Source: an uncultured Eubacterium sp. | GTDB lineage: Bacteria; Bacillota_A; Clostridia; Lachnospirales; Lachnospiraceae | Direction: 5' to 3' | NCBI GenBank assembly: GCA_948468465.1 | Contig: CAOKJJ010000185.1 | Span: 1-9,507, forward strand | Length of the DNA stretch: 9,507 nucleotides | Shown: piece after piece, positions 8,171 through 9,507 of the stretch | How the letters are laid out: the number at the start of each line of letters is the position of its first letter | How positions within the stretch are numbered: position 1 is the stretch's first letter | Position numbers and translations under genes: made by a program | Notes under the pieces: model-generated | The model's database searches: none | Seen by the model: only the letters and a program-made list of their open reading frames with translations | Told to the model about the DNA's origin: nothing

Positions 8171-9325
8171 ATGGAAGCATATTTAGATCAGTCCGCGACA
8201 ACGAGATGCTCTAAAAGGGTGCAGGAAATCGTCCTAAAGATGATGGACATTTCCTACGGCAATCCTTCCTCTATGCATAAAAAAGGCATGGAAGCGGAAT
8301 GCTTTGTGAAAGAAGCCGCGCAGAGCATAGCCAAAACGCTGAAGGTATCAGAAAAAGAGATCCTATTTACTTCCGGCGGCACAGAGTCCAACAATTTGGC
8401 ATTGATGGGAACCGCAATGGCATACAGACGAGCCGGAAACCGTTTGATTACGACACAGATCGAGCATCCGTCTGTATTAAATACCATGAAGCATTTGCAG
8501 GAACAGGGATTTGAAGTTATTTACCTGCCCGTGAACAAAGACGGCGTCATCTTGCTGCAGGCGCTGGAAGAAGCTGTCAACGATAAAACGGTACTTGTTT
8601 CTATCATGCAGGTAAACAATGAGATCGGTTCAGTGCAGCCAATTGCAGAAGCAACAAAGATCATCCATGAAAAAAATCCGAACACGCTGTTACATGTAGA
8701 CGCGGTACAGTCCTATGGAAAAATGCAGATCCGCCCGAAAAAACTTGGAATAGACCTGCTTTCTGTCAGCGGACATAAAATACATGGGCCAAAAGGAATC
8801 GGATTTTTGTATCGGAAGGACAAGACAAAAATAAATCCGTTGTTTTACGGCGGCGGCCAACAGTCCGGCCTTCGTTCCGGAACGCTGAATGTACCAGGCA
8901 TCGCAGGAATCGGACAGGCGGCGGCACAGGCTTATGAAGACCTGGAACAAAAAACAGCACATTTGTGGGAATTAAAAAACCGCCTGCTTGCACACACGGC
9001 AAAGATAGACGGGATTGTCATCAACGGCTCGTCAGGCCCTGACAGCGCGCCTCATATCGTAAACCTCTCTATACCAGGCGTCCGCAGCGAAGTTATGCTG
9101 CATGCACTGGAAGAATACGGCGTGTACGTGTCCGCAGGCTCCGCCTGTGCATCCCATCACCACGAACCGTCCCACACATTGAAGGCGATAGGCTTAGAGC
9201 CGGCTCTGGCACAATCCGCGCTTCGCTTCAGCTTTAGCAGCACCACCAGGCTCCAGGAGATTGATTACGCGGCGGAAAAGCTGGCGGAACTTGTGCCAAA
9301 GCTGCGCAGATATGTACGGCATTAG
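8171..9325 (+). CDS. Cysteine desulfurase, NifS/IscS family
   Basis: This PLP enzyme takes sulfur from cysteine, leaving alanine, and passes the persulfide on to Fe-S cluster assembly or tRNA thiolation. The 384-residue protein is full length. It shows TSGGTESNN (67-75), EHPSVL (98-103), the PLP-aspartate segment HVDAVQS (175-181), the PLP lysine in SGHKIHGPKG (200-209, Lys203), RSGT (235-238) and the catalytic cysteine Cys326 in SAGSACASHHHEPSH (321-335). The N-terminal motif reads LDQSATT, where LDNAATT or LDNSATT is common. CAGGAG (8158-8163) is 7 nt before the ATG. In clostridia such a gene often precedes thiI and serves 4-thiouridine synthesis; no thiI start is visible before the window ends. 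The exact paralogue (nifS, iscS or the ThiI partner) cannot be fixed, so no symbol is given. Confidence 0.96.
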   Translation: MEAYLDQSATTRCSKRVQEIVLKMMDISYGNPSSMHKKGMEAECFVKEAAQSIAKTLKVSEKEILFTSGGTESNNLALMGTAMAYRRAGNRLITTQIEHPSVLNTMKHLQEQGFEVIYLPVNKDGVILLQALEEAVNDKTVLVSIMQVNNEIGSVQPIAEATKIIHEKNPNTLLHVDAVQSYGKMQIRPKKLGIDLLSVSGHKIHGPKGIGFLYRKDKTKINPLFYGGGQQSGLRSGTLNVPGIAGIGQAAAQAYEDLEQKTAHLWELKNRLLAHTAKIDGIVINGSSGPDSAPHIVNLSIPGVRSEVMLHALEEYGVYVSAGSACASHHHEPSHTLKAIGLEPALAQSALRFSFSSTTRLQEIDYAAEKLAELVPKLRRYVRH

Positions 9326-9355
9326 ATTGCTTTCGGAACTTAGTGCTGCGGGATT

Positions 9356-9445
9356 TTATTGGCTATCCGGACGCCGGGTGAGGGGGAACTGGCCTGGCTT
9401 GCGGCTCCTACTCCAGAATGTTAAGAATCTCTAAGCATTCTGCAT
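9356..9445 (-). repeat. Right, inverted copy of the ~90-bp modular repeat
   Basis: Read on the - strand, this is the same modular unit as 1-89: palindrome module (9402-9445), variable spacer, then inner module (9356-9384). The copies agree at 43/44 and 27/29 positions. The repeat begins 30 bp after the cysteine desulfurase stop codon. Its palindrome (9414-9442) is the nearest hairpin downstream of that gene and could end transcription, although it is followed by CATTTACT rather than a proper T-run. Only one copy of the inner module is present here, against two on the left. Confidence 0.85.
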
Positions 9446-9482
9446 TTACTCTGTGGCCCCGTCCGGTCGCGTCGCGTAATCC

Positions 9483-9505
9483 GCCCCTGGCTTACAGCCA
9501 GTGGC
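9483..9505 (+). other. GC-rich hairpin at the right edge
   Basis: The arms CTGGCT (9487-9492) and AGCCAG (9496-9501) are perfect, with a 3-nt loop, and the stem extends to GCC/GGC beyond one mismatch. The surrounding 9455-9507 is unusually GC-rich for this window. The window ends two bases later, so I cannot see whether a T-run or another repeat unit follows. It may be a terminator, a further part of the repeat, or the start of the next region. Confidence 0.4.
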
Positions 9506-9507
9506 TA

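Overview
The window carries a complete Gram-positive heat-shock (class I) chaperone operon followed by a small housekeeping gene set. Every gene I can support is on the + strand. DnaK has the shortened nucleotide-binding domain typical of Gram-positive bacteria. HrcA/CIRCE control, AT-leaning base composition, AGGAGG-type ribosome sites and protein wording all point to a clostridial Firmicute, most likely of the Lachnospiraceae type. That family assignment is inference, made without a database.

Layout. Positions 1-371 hold no gene. They contain a dispersed-looking repeat (1-89), a second copy of its inner module (111-142), an AT-rich stretch with two TTTGCAAA palindromes, a near-consensus housekeeping promoter (213-241) and a perfect CIRCE operator (255-281). 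Then come hrcA (387-1439), grpE (1460-2239), dnaK (2294-4177) and dnaJ (4281-5465), closed by a strong intrinsic terminator (5512-5548) and a second hairpin. A 291-bp gap separates this from a second unit: a small coiled-coil protein with a C-terminal J-like domain (5757-6386), prmA (6413-7375), rsmE (7390-8157, GTG start) and a NifS/IscS-family cysteine desulfurase (8171-9325). Gaps between these four genes are 13-26 bp, so they look co-transcribed. Positions 9326-9507 hold an inverted copy of the left-end repeat plus a further GC-rich hairpin.

How the genes work together. HrcA binds CIRCE and represses the operon that encodes it. DnaK, DnaJ and GrpE form the Hsp70 folding cycle: ATPase, substrate-delivering J-protein and nucleotide-exchange factor. 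The second unit adds another possible J-protein and two ribosome-modifying methyltransferases (PrmA on protein L11, RsmE on 16S rRNA). It ends with a sulfur donor for Fe-S clusters or thiolated tRNA. The gene content is largely conventional.

The least expected structures are three: the roughly 90-bp inverted repeats that bracket the whole 9.3-kb block, the long in-frame repeat-bearing acidic tail of GrpE, and the coiled-coil/J-like protein beside the Hsp70 operon. I found no CRISPR array, insertion sequence gene, tRNA or rRNA.
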